This document shows positions 1 through 5,054 of a stretch of 5,054 nucleotides of DNA, piece after piece. The position numbers were made by a program, and so were the translations under genes. The DNA lies in the NCBI GenBank assembly GCA_030040415.1, contig JASHTT010000371.1:1-5054 (forward strand), given 5' to 3'. Position 1 is the first letter of the stretch, and each line of letters opens with the position of its first letter. The notes under the pieces are model-generated. The model did no database searches. It worked only from the letters and a program-made list of their open reading frames with translations, and had not been told where the DNA came from. The stretch is from Streptosporangiaceae bacterium (GTDB taxonomy: Bacteria > Actinomycetota > Actinomycetes > Streptosporangiales > Streptosporangiaceae).

Positions 1-450
1 GAGCGCGGCGGCCTGGAGGTCCCGCAGTGGCACGGGCTCGATGCCCGGCGGCGGCCACGCACCATACAGGCTGACGCCCGCCGTCACCAGCTCAGCCCGG
101 GTCAGCACCTTCATCTGCCACTTCGTCATCCGGTCGCCGAACCAGTAGGTGCAGAGCCTTTCGGCGTCGCCAGCGCTGTCCGCGGCGACGTACAGGCAGT
201 GCAGCTTGCCCGCTGGGTCGAGCGCTGCCAGCGCCTCGTGCATCGTGCGCAGCTCGCCGACGGTGCCGTCGGCTGGCGAGCGATCCAGCATGACGATCAC
301 GTCGATGTCGCTCGCCGGCGCGTAGTCGCCAGTGGTCAGCGAGCCGTACACGTACAGCCCCACAAGCCCGCCCCGGTCGGCCAGGGCATCCCTGAGCCGG
401 TCAAGCAGCCGGGCAACCTCGGGCGGGAAAGCCGGCGAGCTCGTTTCGAT
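1..450 (-). CDS. Nucleotidyltransferase-domain protein (MNT / aminoglycoside adenylyltransferase-like fold), 3' end outside window, start uncertain
   Basis: Reading frame open from just after the SDR stop to the left edge, about 150 codons; the stop lies outside. Counting from the GTC at 453-451 as residue 1, a Pol-beta-type nucleotidyltransferase signature is clear: YVYGS at 34-38, then the metal-binding DxD in SDIDVIVM (Asp49 and Asp51), giving the GS-x10-DxD spacing. Downstream, WFGDRMTKW (104-112) and TRAELVTAGVSLYG (118-131) resemble the segment after the catalytic domain in actinobacterial nucleotidyltransferases that carry an AadA-like domain. Such enzymes transfer NMP from an NTP to a hydroxyl of a small molecule, or act on a protein or tRNA; the substrate cannot be told here, so I give no resistance-gene name. 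The start is odd. The frame has no ATG, GTG or TTG before GTG 363-361, which would leave only about six residues before the GS motif. ATC at 450-448 sits 4 nt after an AGAGG and is used here only as a boundary. Probably translationally coupled to the SDR. Confidence 0.72.
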   Translation of the reverse strand, partial: METSSPAFPPEVARLLDRLRDALADRGGLVGLYVYGSLTTGDYAPASDIDVIVMLDRSPADGTVGELRTMHEALAALDPAGKLHCLYVAADSAGDAERLCTYWFGDRMTKWQMKVLTRAELVTAGVSLYGAWPPPGIEPVPLRDLQAAAL

Positions 451-459
451 GACGGCCTC

Positions 460-1311
460 TCAGCCCGGGTCGGCCTGCCCAGCCTGCCTGATCATGGTCA
501 GCGCGTCATCGGAGGCGAACAACGACCGGCGGCGCGGCACTCCGGTCAGCATCCCGCCGTCCACTGCCAGCGCCTGCCCGGTCACGTAGCTGGACGAGTC
601 GCTGCATAGCCATAGCACCGCCTCGGCGATGTCGGCTGGCTGGCCGGCCCGCTGGATCGGCGCCACGTCGCTCAGCGCCGCGGTCATGAAGTCGACGGTG
701 CGCTGGGCCGCCTCGCCGTCGAGTCCGGCCGCCCGGCCGAAGATGGAGGTCGCTACCCCGCCGGGGCAGACGGCGTTGACCCGCACGCCGTGCTCGCCGA
801 GCTCGTTGGCGGTCGTGCGGGTCAGCTGGATGATCGCCGCCTTGCACGCGCTGTAGTCGTGGCCGCCCGCGTTGGCCGTGTAGGCAGCCACGCTCGAGGT
901 GTTGACGATGCTGCCGTGACCCTGCGGCCGCATGACCCGCGCGGCGGCTCGGATACCGAGGAACATGCCGCGCAGGTGGATGGCAACCGTGCGGTCAAAC
1001 GATGCGACGTCAATCTCCTCGATGCCGCCGGTGGAGCCGGGATTGCCGGCGTTGTTGAACAGGCAGTCGAGGCCGTCGAACGTGTCGACGCAGGCATGTA
1101 TGGCCGCCTCGATGTCGCCCTCGCGGGAGACGTCAACCTCGACAAACCGGGCCCGCTCCCCTAGTTCGCCGGCCACCTTCTGACCTCGCTCCACGTCCAG
1201 GTCGGCCAGCACCACCGACGCGCCCTCGGCCACGAACAGCCGGGCCGTTCCCTCCCCGATGCCGCTCGCCGCTCCGGTGATCACCACGCGCTTGCCGTCC
1301 AGCCTGCCCAC
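460..1311 (-). CDS. Short-chain dehydrogenase/reductase (classical SDR, NAD-type)
   Basis: A 283-residue classical SDR, a cytosolic NAD(P)-dependent oxidoreductase of alcohols or ketones. The Rossmann cofactor motif TGAASGIG is at 12-19. Asp37 at the end of beta-2 (VVLADLD) is the usual sign of NAD rather than NADP preference. NNAG is at 86-89. The catalytic Ser140 (IVNTSS), Tyr153 and Lys157 (YSACK) have the normal 13-residue Ser-Tyr gap. The PG motif is at 183-184, and the C-terminal SYVTGQ and VDGG signature at about 241-253. The Asn expected before the LRG segment (AxNLRG) is His112. About 30 residues follow VDGG, a somewhat long and weakly conserved tail. The start is GTG (1311-1309), chosen because a strong GGAGGGAG lies 7 nt upstream and the Rossmann motif begins at the expected distance. 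It lies 27 nt after proS, so probable co-transcription, and the nucleotidyltransferase follows in the same frame. The substrate is unknown; general similarity is to the cyclopentanol/xanthoxin dehydrogenase-like branch. Confidence 0.93.
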   Translation of the reverse strand: MGRLDGKRVVITGAASGIGEGTARLFVAEGASVVLADLDVERGQKVAGELGERARFVEVDVSREGDIEAAIHACVDTFDGLDCLFNNAGNPGSTGGIEEIDVASFDRTVAIHLRGMFLGIRAAARVMRPQGHGSIVNTSSVAAYTANAGGHDYSACKAAIIQLTRTTANELGEHGVRVNAVCPGGVATSIFGRAAGLDGEAAQRTVDFMTAALSDVAPIQRAGQPADIAEAVLWLCSDSSSYVTGQALAVDGGMLTGVPRRRSLFASDDALTMIRQAGQADPG

Positions 1312-1318
1312 AGCCGTT

Positions 1319-1326
1319 CTCCCTCC
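1319..1326 (-). promoter_or_regulatory. Ribosome binding site of the SDR gene
   Basis: On the minus strand this reads GGAGGGAG, 7 nt before the GTG at 1311-1309. It is the strongest Shine-Dalgarno sequence among the minus-strand genes and decides the GTG start. It falls in the 27-nt gap after the proS TAG. Confidence 0.8.
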
Positions 1327-1338
1327 GGGTTCTTGCCG

Positions 1339-2784
1339 CTAGTACGCGCGGCCGAAGATCACGCGCTTTCCGTACGCCGAGTCGGCGTCGCAGCGGATGC
1401 AGCGGCCGGTCTCCGGCGGCCCGTCCAGCGGGATGCAGCGCGGCGTGGCGGCGGTCTCGGCCTTGATGTCGTCCTCGCACGCCGCGGCGCCGCAATGCAG
1501 GGCCAGCGCCCAGCCGGTCGACACGGCGCTGACGAACTCCGCCCAGTCGTCGACGACGGCTGTGTGCTCGTCGCGGAACGTCGCGGCACGCCGCAGCAGG
1601 TAATCCTGGTAGTCGGCGAGCATGCCAGGCAGGGTCGCGGCGAGGTCGGCGATGGCCAGCGTGCTCTTGCCCGCCATGCCGAGGCGCTGCGCGACCACTG
1701 CCGTCCCGGCATCCAGGTCGCGGGGGCCAAGCTCGATCCGGATCGGCGCGCCGCGCAGTTCCCAGTCGTTGAACTTGAATCCCGGCGACAGCTGCGTGCG
1801 CTCGTCCACGTGCACGCGGATGCCGGCCTGCTTCAGGTCGGCCGCCAGCGCCCTCGAGGCGGCCAGCACCGAGTCGAACTGCTCGCCGCGGCCGATCGGC
1901 ACGACCACCACCTGGTAGGGAGCCAAGTTAGGCGGGAGCACCAGGCCCTTGTCGTCGCCGTGCGCCATGATGATCGCGCCGATCATCCGCGTCGACATGC
2001 CCCACGAGGTGGTATGGCAATACTCGAGTTGCCCGGCCTCGCTGGTGTACTGGATGCCGAACGCCCTGGCGAAGTTCGTCGCCATGTAGTGGGTGGTCCC
2101 CGCCTGCAGGGCCCTTCCGTCGCGCATCATTGCCTCGATCGTGAAGGTCTGCGCGGCACCCGCGAACCGCTCGCCAGGCGTCTTCTCGCCGGGCACCACG
2201 GCCAGCGCGGCGACATCACGCGCGACCTGCGTGTACAGGTCGAGCGCGAGCATCGTCTCGGCCAGCGCCTCGGCCTCGTCAGCGTGCGCCGTGTGCCCCT
2301 CCTGCCAGAGGAACTCGGTGGTCCGCAGGAACATCCGCGGCCGCAGCTCCCAGCGGACGATGTTGGCCCACTGGTTGAGCAGCAACGGCAGGTCACGGTG
2401 CGAGGAGATCCACCGGGACATCATCTCGCCGATGACAGTCTCGGAGGTGGGCCTGATGACCAGCGGCTCCTCGAGCTCCTTGCCGCCCGCGTGCGTCACG
2501 ACCGCGAGCTCGGGAGCGAAACCCTCCACGTGCTCGGCCTCCCGGCGCAAGTAGGACTCGGGTATCAGCAGCGGGAAATAGGCGTTGTCGTGCCCGGTGT
2601 CCTTGATCCTGGTGTCCAGCTCGGACTGCAGTAGTTCCCACACGCGGTAGCCGTACGGCCGGATGACCATCGTGCCCCTGGCCGGGCCCCGGTCAACAAG
2701 TTGCGCCTTCGTGACGAGCTCGTTGTACCAGGCGGAGAAGTCCTCGCCCTGGGGCGTCACTCCATGGTCGTCGTTGCGTGGCAT
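1339..2784 (-). CDS. proS: Prolyl-tRNA synthetase, archaeal/eukaryotic-like type (ProS type 3)
   Basis: A 481-residue class IIa aminoacyl-tRNA synthetase that attaches proline to tRNA-Pro in the cytosol. The class II core starts near residue 36, with the motif 1 region at about 40-75 ending in FPLLIP. The proline-binding loop is RPTSET at 111-116 (Thr113, Glu115). Motif 2 covers Arg144-Glu146 (RWE) to about FLRTTEFLWQEGHTAH at 152-167. GTTHYM is at 229-234, and motif 3 is GMSTRMIGA with Arg266. The anticodon-binding domain follows at about 285-400. A zinc-type C-terminal domain has Cys431, Cys436, Cys462 and Cys465, and the protein ends in Tyr (FGRAY). From memory, the key residues and cysteines lie at a constant +4 offset from Thermus thermophilus ProRS. 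It lacks the editing (INS) insertion of the roughly 570-residue bacterial type, and the zinc domain with terminal Tyr marks the archaeal-like type. ATG 2784-2782 has no good Shine-Dalgarno sequence but has a -10-like hexamer 6 nt upstream, so translation may be leaderless. Whether a bacterial-type ProRS also exists elsewhere cannot be seen. Confidence 0.97.
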   Translation of the reverse strand: MPRNDDHGVTPQGEDFSAWYNELVTKAQLVDRGPARGTMVIRPYGYRVWELLQSELDTRIKDTGHDNAYFPLLIPESYLRREAEHVEGFAPELAVVTHAGGKELEEPLVIRPTSETVIGEMMSRWISSHRDLPLLLNQWANIVRWELRPRMFLRTTEFLWQEGHTAHADEAEALAETMLALDLYTQVARDVAALAVVPGEKTPGERFAGAAQTFTIEAMMRDGRALQAGTTHYMATNFARAFGIQYTSEAGQLEYCHTTSWGMSTRMIGAIIMAHGDDKGLVLPPNLAPYQVVVVPIGRGEQFDSVLAASRALAADLKQAGIRVHVDERTQLSPGFKFNDWELRGAPIRIELGPRDLDAGTAVVAQRLGMAGKSTLAIADLAATLPGMLADYQDYLLRRAATFRDEHTAVVDDWAEFVSAVSTGWALALHCGAAACEDDIKAETAATPRCIPLDGPPETGRCIRCDADSAYGKRVIFGRAY

Positions 2785-2787
2785 GGG

Positions 2788-2803
2788 CCGAGGATACCCT
2801 CGG
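2788..2803. promoter_or_regulatory. Palindrome with candidate leaderless proS promoter -10
   Basis: A perfect inverted repeat with 6-bp arms, CCGAGG and CCTCGG, around a 4-nt centre. On the minus strand it contains TATCCT (2796-2791), which matches the actinobacterial -10 form TAnnnT. Exactly 6 nt separate it from the proS ATG, so transcription would begin at or next to the A of the start codon, the classic leaderless layout. I see no TTGACA-like -35 at 16-18 nt. The palindrome could be an operator, a short RNA hairpin in read-through transcripts, or chance in GC-rich DNA. Confidence 0.4.
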
Positions 2804-2814
2804 CGGACGCCGCG

Positions 2815-2842
2815 AGCGCGGGCTGCCGCCCCGCCCGCCGCT
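2815..2842 (-). terminator. GC-rich hairpin after the methionine aminopeptidase gene, possible terminator
   Basis: On the minus strand AGCGGCGGGC (2842-2833) can pair with GCCCGCGCT (2823-2815). This gives nine base pairs with one bulged G and a 9-nt loop. It starts about 20 nt after the map TAG. No U-run follows, so it would be at best a tail-less terminator of the kind proposed for actinobacteria, or an RNA-stabilising hairpin. GC-rich sequence makes chance stems common. Confidence 0.3.
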
Positions 2843-2863
2843 GACGCGCTAGCTGGGCGCAGG

Positions 2864-3631
2864 CTAGAGCGCGGTGAGGATGCGGGGCCCGTCCGCGGTC
2901 ACCGCGACCGTGTGCTCGACGTGCGCGGCGCGGCTGCCGTCGCCGCTGCGCAGCGTCCAGCCGTCCCTGTCGACGTAGTAGCTGTCCTCACCGCCGGCCA
3001 TGAACCACGGCTCGATCGCGATAACCAGGCCCGGCTCGAGGCGCATGCCGCGGCCCGCCCGGCCGTTGTTGGGCACGGACGGCGGCTCGTGCATGGTCCG
3101 GCCGACGCCGTGCCCGCCAAAATCGGTATGCAGGCCGTAGCCGGCCGCCCGGGCTACGGCGCCGATCGCGGCGGACACGTCGCCGAGCCGTCCGCCGGGT
3201 ACGGCCTCGGCGATCCCCGCCGCGAGCGCCCGCTCGGCAGTCTCGATCAGCCTGATGTCGTCCGGCCGCGGTCTGCCCACCGTGAACGAGATCGCCGAGT
3301 CGCCGGTCCAGCCGTCCAGAGTCGCCCCGAAGTCGATGCTGACCAGGTCACCGTCCGCCAGCTTGTACCGGCCGGGGATGCCGTGCAGCGCCGCGTCATT
3401 CACCGATGCGCAGATGACAGCCGGAAATGGCGAGTGCGCGAAGCTCGGCTGATACCCGAGGAATGGCGACGTGGCACCGTGCTCGGCGAGCACCGACCGC
3501 GCCACCTGGTCCAGCTCGGTGAGCCGCATGCCGACGGCGGCCTTGTCCCTGATCCGCTGCAGGGCCGTCGCGACCACACGTCCGACGGCCCGCATCTGGT
3601 CGATCTCCGCGGGCGTCTTCAGCTCTACCAC
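2864..3631 (-). CDS. map: Methionine aminopeptidase, type I
   Basis: A 255-residue type I methionine aminopeptidase that removes the initiator Met from new proteins whose second residue is small. The five dimetal ligands are all present: Asp100 (VSIDFG), Asp111 (TGDSA), His174 (GGHGVGRTMHE), Glu207 (IEPW) and Glu239 (VEHT). The substrate-binding His83 (VNDAALHGIP) and His181 are also there. The spacing matches E. coli Map (from memory: Asp97, Asp108, His171, Glu204, Glu235). There is no N-terminal zinc-finger extension and no type II insertion. The frame runs open upstream into the acetyltransferase gene, but homology starts with VELKTPAEIDQM, so the GTG at 3631-3629 is chosen. It lies 2 nt after the upstream TAG, with only a weak AGGG about 15 nt before it, which suggests translational coupling. 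The canonical actinobacterial map lies in the secY-adk-infA ribosomal cluster, so this may be a second copy (inference). Confidence 0.95.
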   Translation of the reverse strand: MVELKTPAEIDQMRAVGRVVATALQRIRDKAAVGMRLTELDQVARSVLAEHGATSPFLGYQPSFAHSPFPAVICASVNDAALHGIPGRYKLADGDLVSIDFGATLDGWTGDSAISFTVGRPRPDDIRLIETAERALAAGIAEAVPGGRLGDVSAAIGAVARAAGYGLHTDFGGHGVGRTMHEPPSVPNNGRAGRGMRLEPGLVIAIEPWFMAGGEDSYYVDRDGWTLRSGDGSRAAHVEHTVAVTADGPRILTAL

Positions 3632-3633
3632 CG

Positions 3634-4425
3634 CTACATGGTGCCACCCTGCGGCTGCCACAGGTACGGCGTGGTGCTCGCGACCGCCTGGAAGCCGAGC
3701 CGCTGCAGGATCGGCCTGCTGGCCGGCAGCGCGTCGACCTGCAGGTAACGGTAGCCGCGTGCGGCCGCGAGGCCAGCGCGGTAAGCGACGAGCGCGCGGA
3801 AGATGCCACGGCCGCGCCAGGCAGGCACGGTGCCGCCGCTCCACAGCCCGGCGAAGTCGGTGCCCTCGACGAACTCGATCCTGGCGGCGGCCACCGGGTC
3901 GTCGCCTGCCATCGCGACGACCATCTGCACCAGGTCGGGCGTCTGGCTCACGGCTGTCAGCATCCGGTCGGCAAGCTCAGGCGAGGGGTGGCCGAAGGCG
4001 CCGTCATGAGCGGCGGTCATGGCGGCCACGCCAGCGGCGTCGGTCACCGGGACCAGCCGGACGCCGGCTGGCAGCTCGACGGGGGCTTGCACGGCCGCGG
4101 TCTCCGCGACCAGCATGAGCTCCTCGTCGTCTGGCGTGAATCCGTGCGCGATGAGCCGTGCGGGCAGGTCAGCCGGCTCGTCGTAGTCGTAGTACTTCCA
4201 CTCCAGCGGCGTCCCCCTGGCGCCGAAGTAGTCCTGCTGCGCCTCGATCACCGCGTCGGCGGACTCGGCGGCGAGCGCCGACCAGGTGATGCAGGAGGTC
4301 TGCGGGGCGGGCGGCACGTAGCGCACTACGCGAGCGTCGGCCTCGATGACGGCGCCCGGCTCGGCGGTCCAGGTAGCTTGCCTGACCTGCGAGTCATACG
4401 CCGCGCGAACCGCCGGGATGTCCAT
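3634..4425 (-). CDS. GNAT-family N-acetyltransferase with extra N-terminal domain
   Basis: A 263-residue protein from the chosen start. The C-terminal half (about 115-255) is a GNAT domain that transfers acetyl from acetyl-CoA to an amine. The acetyl-CoA pyrophosphate-binding loop is in PAWRGRGIFRALVAY (201-215; R-x-x-G-x-x as RGRGIF at 204-209). It is preceded by the strand FAGLWSGGTV and followed by YLQVDALPASRPILQRLGF, the usual motif B. The N-terminal half (about 1-110) looks like a degenerate GNAT half, with RLIAHGF (90-96) in the motif B position but no acetyl-CoA loop. ATG 4425-4423 is preferred because GAGGTG lies 7 nt upstream and MDIPAVRAAYD looks like a natural N-terminus. In-frame alternatives are ATG 4440 (AGGTGA 5 nt upstream), GTG 4443 and GTG 4449. 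First gene of the minus-strand series and nearly abutting the methionine aminopeptidase. The substrate is unknown; a protein N-terminus, an antibiotic or a small amine are all possible. Confidence 0.88.
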   Translation of the reverse strand: MDIPAVRAAYDSQVRQATWTAEPGAVIEADARVVRYVPPAPQTSCITWSALAAESADAVIEAQQDYFGARGTPLEWKYYDYDEPADLPARLIAHGFTPDDEELMLVAETAAVQAPVELPAGVRLVPVTDAAGVAAMTAAHDGAFGHPSPELADRMLTAVSQTPDLVQMVVAMAGDDPVAAARIEFVEGTDFAGLWSGGTVPAWRGRGIFRALVAYRAGLAAARGYRYLQVDALPASRPILQRLGFQAVASTTPYLWQPQGGTM

Positions 4426-4432
4426 GGTCCAG

Positions 4433-4438
4433 CACCTC
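4433..4438 (-). promoter_or_regulatory. Ribosome binding site for the preferred acetyltransferase start
   Basis: GAGGTG on the minus strand, 7 nt before ATG 4425-4423. A second Shine-Dalgarno-like AGGTGA lies 5 nt before ATG 4440, so two start sites 15 nt apart are both plausible and give proteins differing by five residues. Confidence 0.5.
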
Positions 4439-4492
4439 ATCACGCTCACCTGCGGATGCGCAAGGCAGATGGAAATGCTCGGGGTAAAGTCC

Positions 4493-4504
4493 TACTCTTG
4501 AGTA
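4493..4504. promoter_or_regulatory. Palindrome in the divergent promoter region
   Basis: TACTC-TT-GAGTA, two perfect 5-bp arms, with further AGT/ACT symmetry at 4488-4490 and 4505-4507 (spacing unequal by 2 nt). It is in the most A+T-rich part of the window, in the 99-123 nt gap between the divergent acetyltransferase and monooxygenase genes. A weak plus-strand -10 match, TAAAGT (4485-4490), ends 2 nt before it, with no recognisable -35. It could be a repressor site for the monooxygenase, the minus-strand operon, or both; the evidence is only symmetry and position. Confidence 0.3.
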
Positions 4505-4536
4505 ACTAAACACCGTTCGCTTCGCAGCGGCCCATC

Positions 4537-4541
4537 AGGAG
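4537..4541 (+). promoter_or_regulatory. Ribosome binding site of the flavin monooxygenase
   Basis: AGGAG, 7 nt before the ATG at 4549-4551. It supports this start, which also places the FAD-binding GxGxxG at residue 20, as expected. Confidence 0.75.
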
Positions 4542-4548
4542 CAAGCTC

Positions 4549-5054
4549 ATGACTGAGCCTGAATCAGCCCGTTCGGTGCCAGAGCACGTCAAGTTCGCGA
4601 TCATCGGGGCCGGCTTCTCCGGCATCGGAGCGGCGATCGCACTGCAGCAAGCCGGCCACACCGACTTCGTCGTGCTCGAACGGGCCAGCGACGTCGGCGG
4701 CACGTGGCGCGACAACACGTATCCGGGCTGCCGGTGCGACGTCCAGTCGAACCTCTACTCCTACTCTTTCGCGCCGAAGCCCGACTGGACCCAGACCTAC
4801 CCGTCGCAGCCCGAGTTGTGGGAATACCTGCGGCAGGTGGCGGCGAGCCACGGGCTGGCCCGGTACTTCCGGTTCGGCCACGAGGTGACGCAGGCGCACT
4901 GGGACGCGCCGTCGGCGAGCTGGCACGTCAGCACGTCGGAGGGCGAGTTTCAGGCCAGGTACCTGATCGCCGGAGTGGGCGCGCTGGTCGAGCCGTCGCT
5001 GCCGGACATCCCTGGCGTCGAGTCATTCGAGGGAACGATCATGCATTCGGCTCG
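4549..5054 (+). CDS. FAD-dependent monooxygenase, Baeyer-Villiger type, 5' part only
   Basis: The first 168 residues are visible; the gene continues past the right edge (family members are usually about 480-650 residues). The FAD-binding Rossmann motif is IIGAGFSG, with GxGxxG at 20-25. Glu44 ends the second strand (VVLE) and should hold the FAD ribose. GGTW is at 50-53 and YPGCRCDVQSNLYSYSF at 58-74; the last is typical of Baeyer-Villiger and related class B flavin monooxygenases. GVGALVEPSLPDIPG (142-156) leads to FEGTIMH at 160-166, the first part of the Baeyer-Villiger fingerprint FxGxxxHxxxW; the Trp would lie beyond the window. These NADPH-dependent enzymes insert one oxygen atom of O2 next to a ketone carbonyl or oxidise heteroatoms. 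The substrate is unknown. The gene is divergent from the acetyltransferase, and its own upstream region has a palindrome and a good ribosome binding site. An N-hydroxylating or flavin-containing monooxygenase is the main alternative. Confidence 0.92.
   Translation, partial: MTEPESARSVPEHVKFAIIGAGFSGIGAAIALQQAGHTDFVVLERASDVGGTWRDNTYPGCRCDVQSNLYSYSFAPKPDWTQTYPSQPELWEYLRQVAASHGLARYFRFGHEVTQAHWDAPSASWHVSTSEGEFQARYLIAGVGALVEPSLPDIPGVESFEGTIMHSA

Noticed and set aside
1..450. Naming the nucleotidyltransferase as an aadA-type streptomycin/spectinomycin resistance gene
   Set aside because: Only the generic catalytic motif and part of the following segment are visible; substrate cannot be assigned and the C-terminal part is outside the window.
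1333..2634. A 433-codon plus-strand open frame opposite proS
   Set aside because: It is antisense to an unmistakable ProRS, its translation is rich in Arg, Gly, His and Val with no domain, and such frames are common opposite GC-rich genes.
2663..3748. A 361-codon plus-strand open frame opposite map
   Set aside because: It is a shadow of the methionine aminopeptidase gene, low in complexity, and without a ribosome binding site or recognisable motif.
3632..3844. N-terminal extension of the methionine aminopeptidase into the acetyltransferase gene
   Set aside because: The extra 70-odd residues are Arg/Pro/Ala-rich shadow sequence. Family homology begins at VELKTP, and the GTG at 3631 directly follows the upstream stop.
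4490..4768. Direct repeat TCCTACTCTT at 4490-4499 and 4759-4768
   Set aside because: The second copy encodes the conserved LYSYSF of the monooxygenase; a 10-base match at this distance is most simply chance.
4506..4926. Minus-strand open frames of 70 and 120 codons opposite the monooxygenase
   Set aside because: They are antisense to a clear FAD-binding domain and have no motif of their own.

Overview
The window is strongly G+C-rich, with codon third positions almost always G or C and frequent GTG starts. Together with a 'type 3' (archaeal/eukaryotic-like) prolyl-tRNA synthetase in a bacterial gene arrangement, this fits a high-G+C actinomycete or related soil bacterium. The sequence does not allow a genus call.

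Layout. Five genes lie head to tail on the minus strand. In order of transcription (right to left) they are: a GNAT-family acetyltransferase (about 4425-3634); a type I methionine aminopeptidase (3631-2864), whose GTG start sits 2 nt after the acetyltransferase stop; prolyl-tRNA synthetase (2784-1339), after a 79-nt gap holding a GC hairpin and a candidate leaderless promoter; a short-chain dehydrogenase/reductase (1311-460), 27 nt further on; and a GS-x10-DxD nucleotidyltransferase that runs off the left edge (from about 450) and has no ordinary start codon. On the plus strand, divergent from this series, a flavin monooxygenase of the Baeyer-Villiger type starts at 4549 and runs off the right edge. 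The divergent gap (4450-4548) holds a small palindrome. No stretch above 300 bases lacks a gene. I see no RNA genes, CRISPR arrays, insertion sequences or long repeats.

How the genes fit together. The acetyltransferase, aminopeptidase and ProRS all touch protein synthesis or N-terminal processing, but only the first two look tightly coupled. ProRS has signals suggesting its own promoter, and the SDR and nucleotidyltransferase probably follow as a downstream operon. The SDR and the monooxygenase are generic oxidative enzymes with unknown substrates. Nothing here shows a clear new defence or biosynthetic system. The points most worth a second look are the start-less nucleotidyltransferase directly behind the SDR stop, the palindrome that contains the proS -10 and ends 3 nt before its start codon, and the possibility that the ProRS and aminopeptidase are second copies of housekeeping enzymes.
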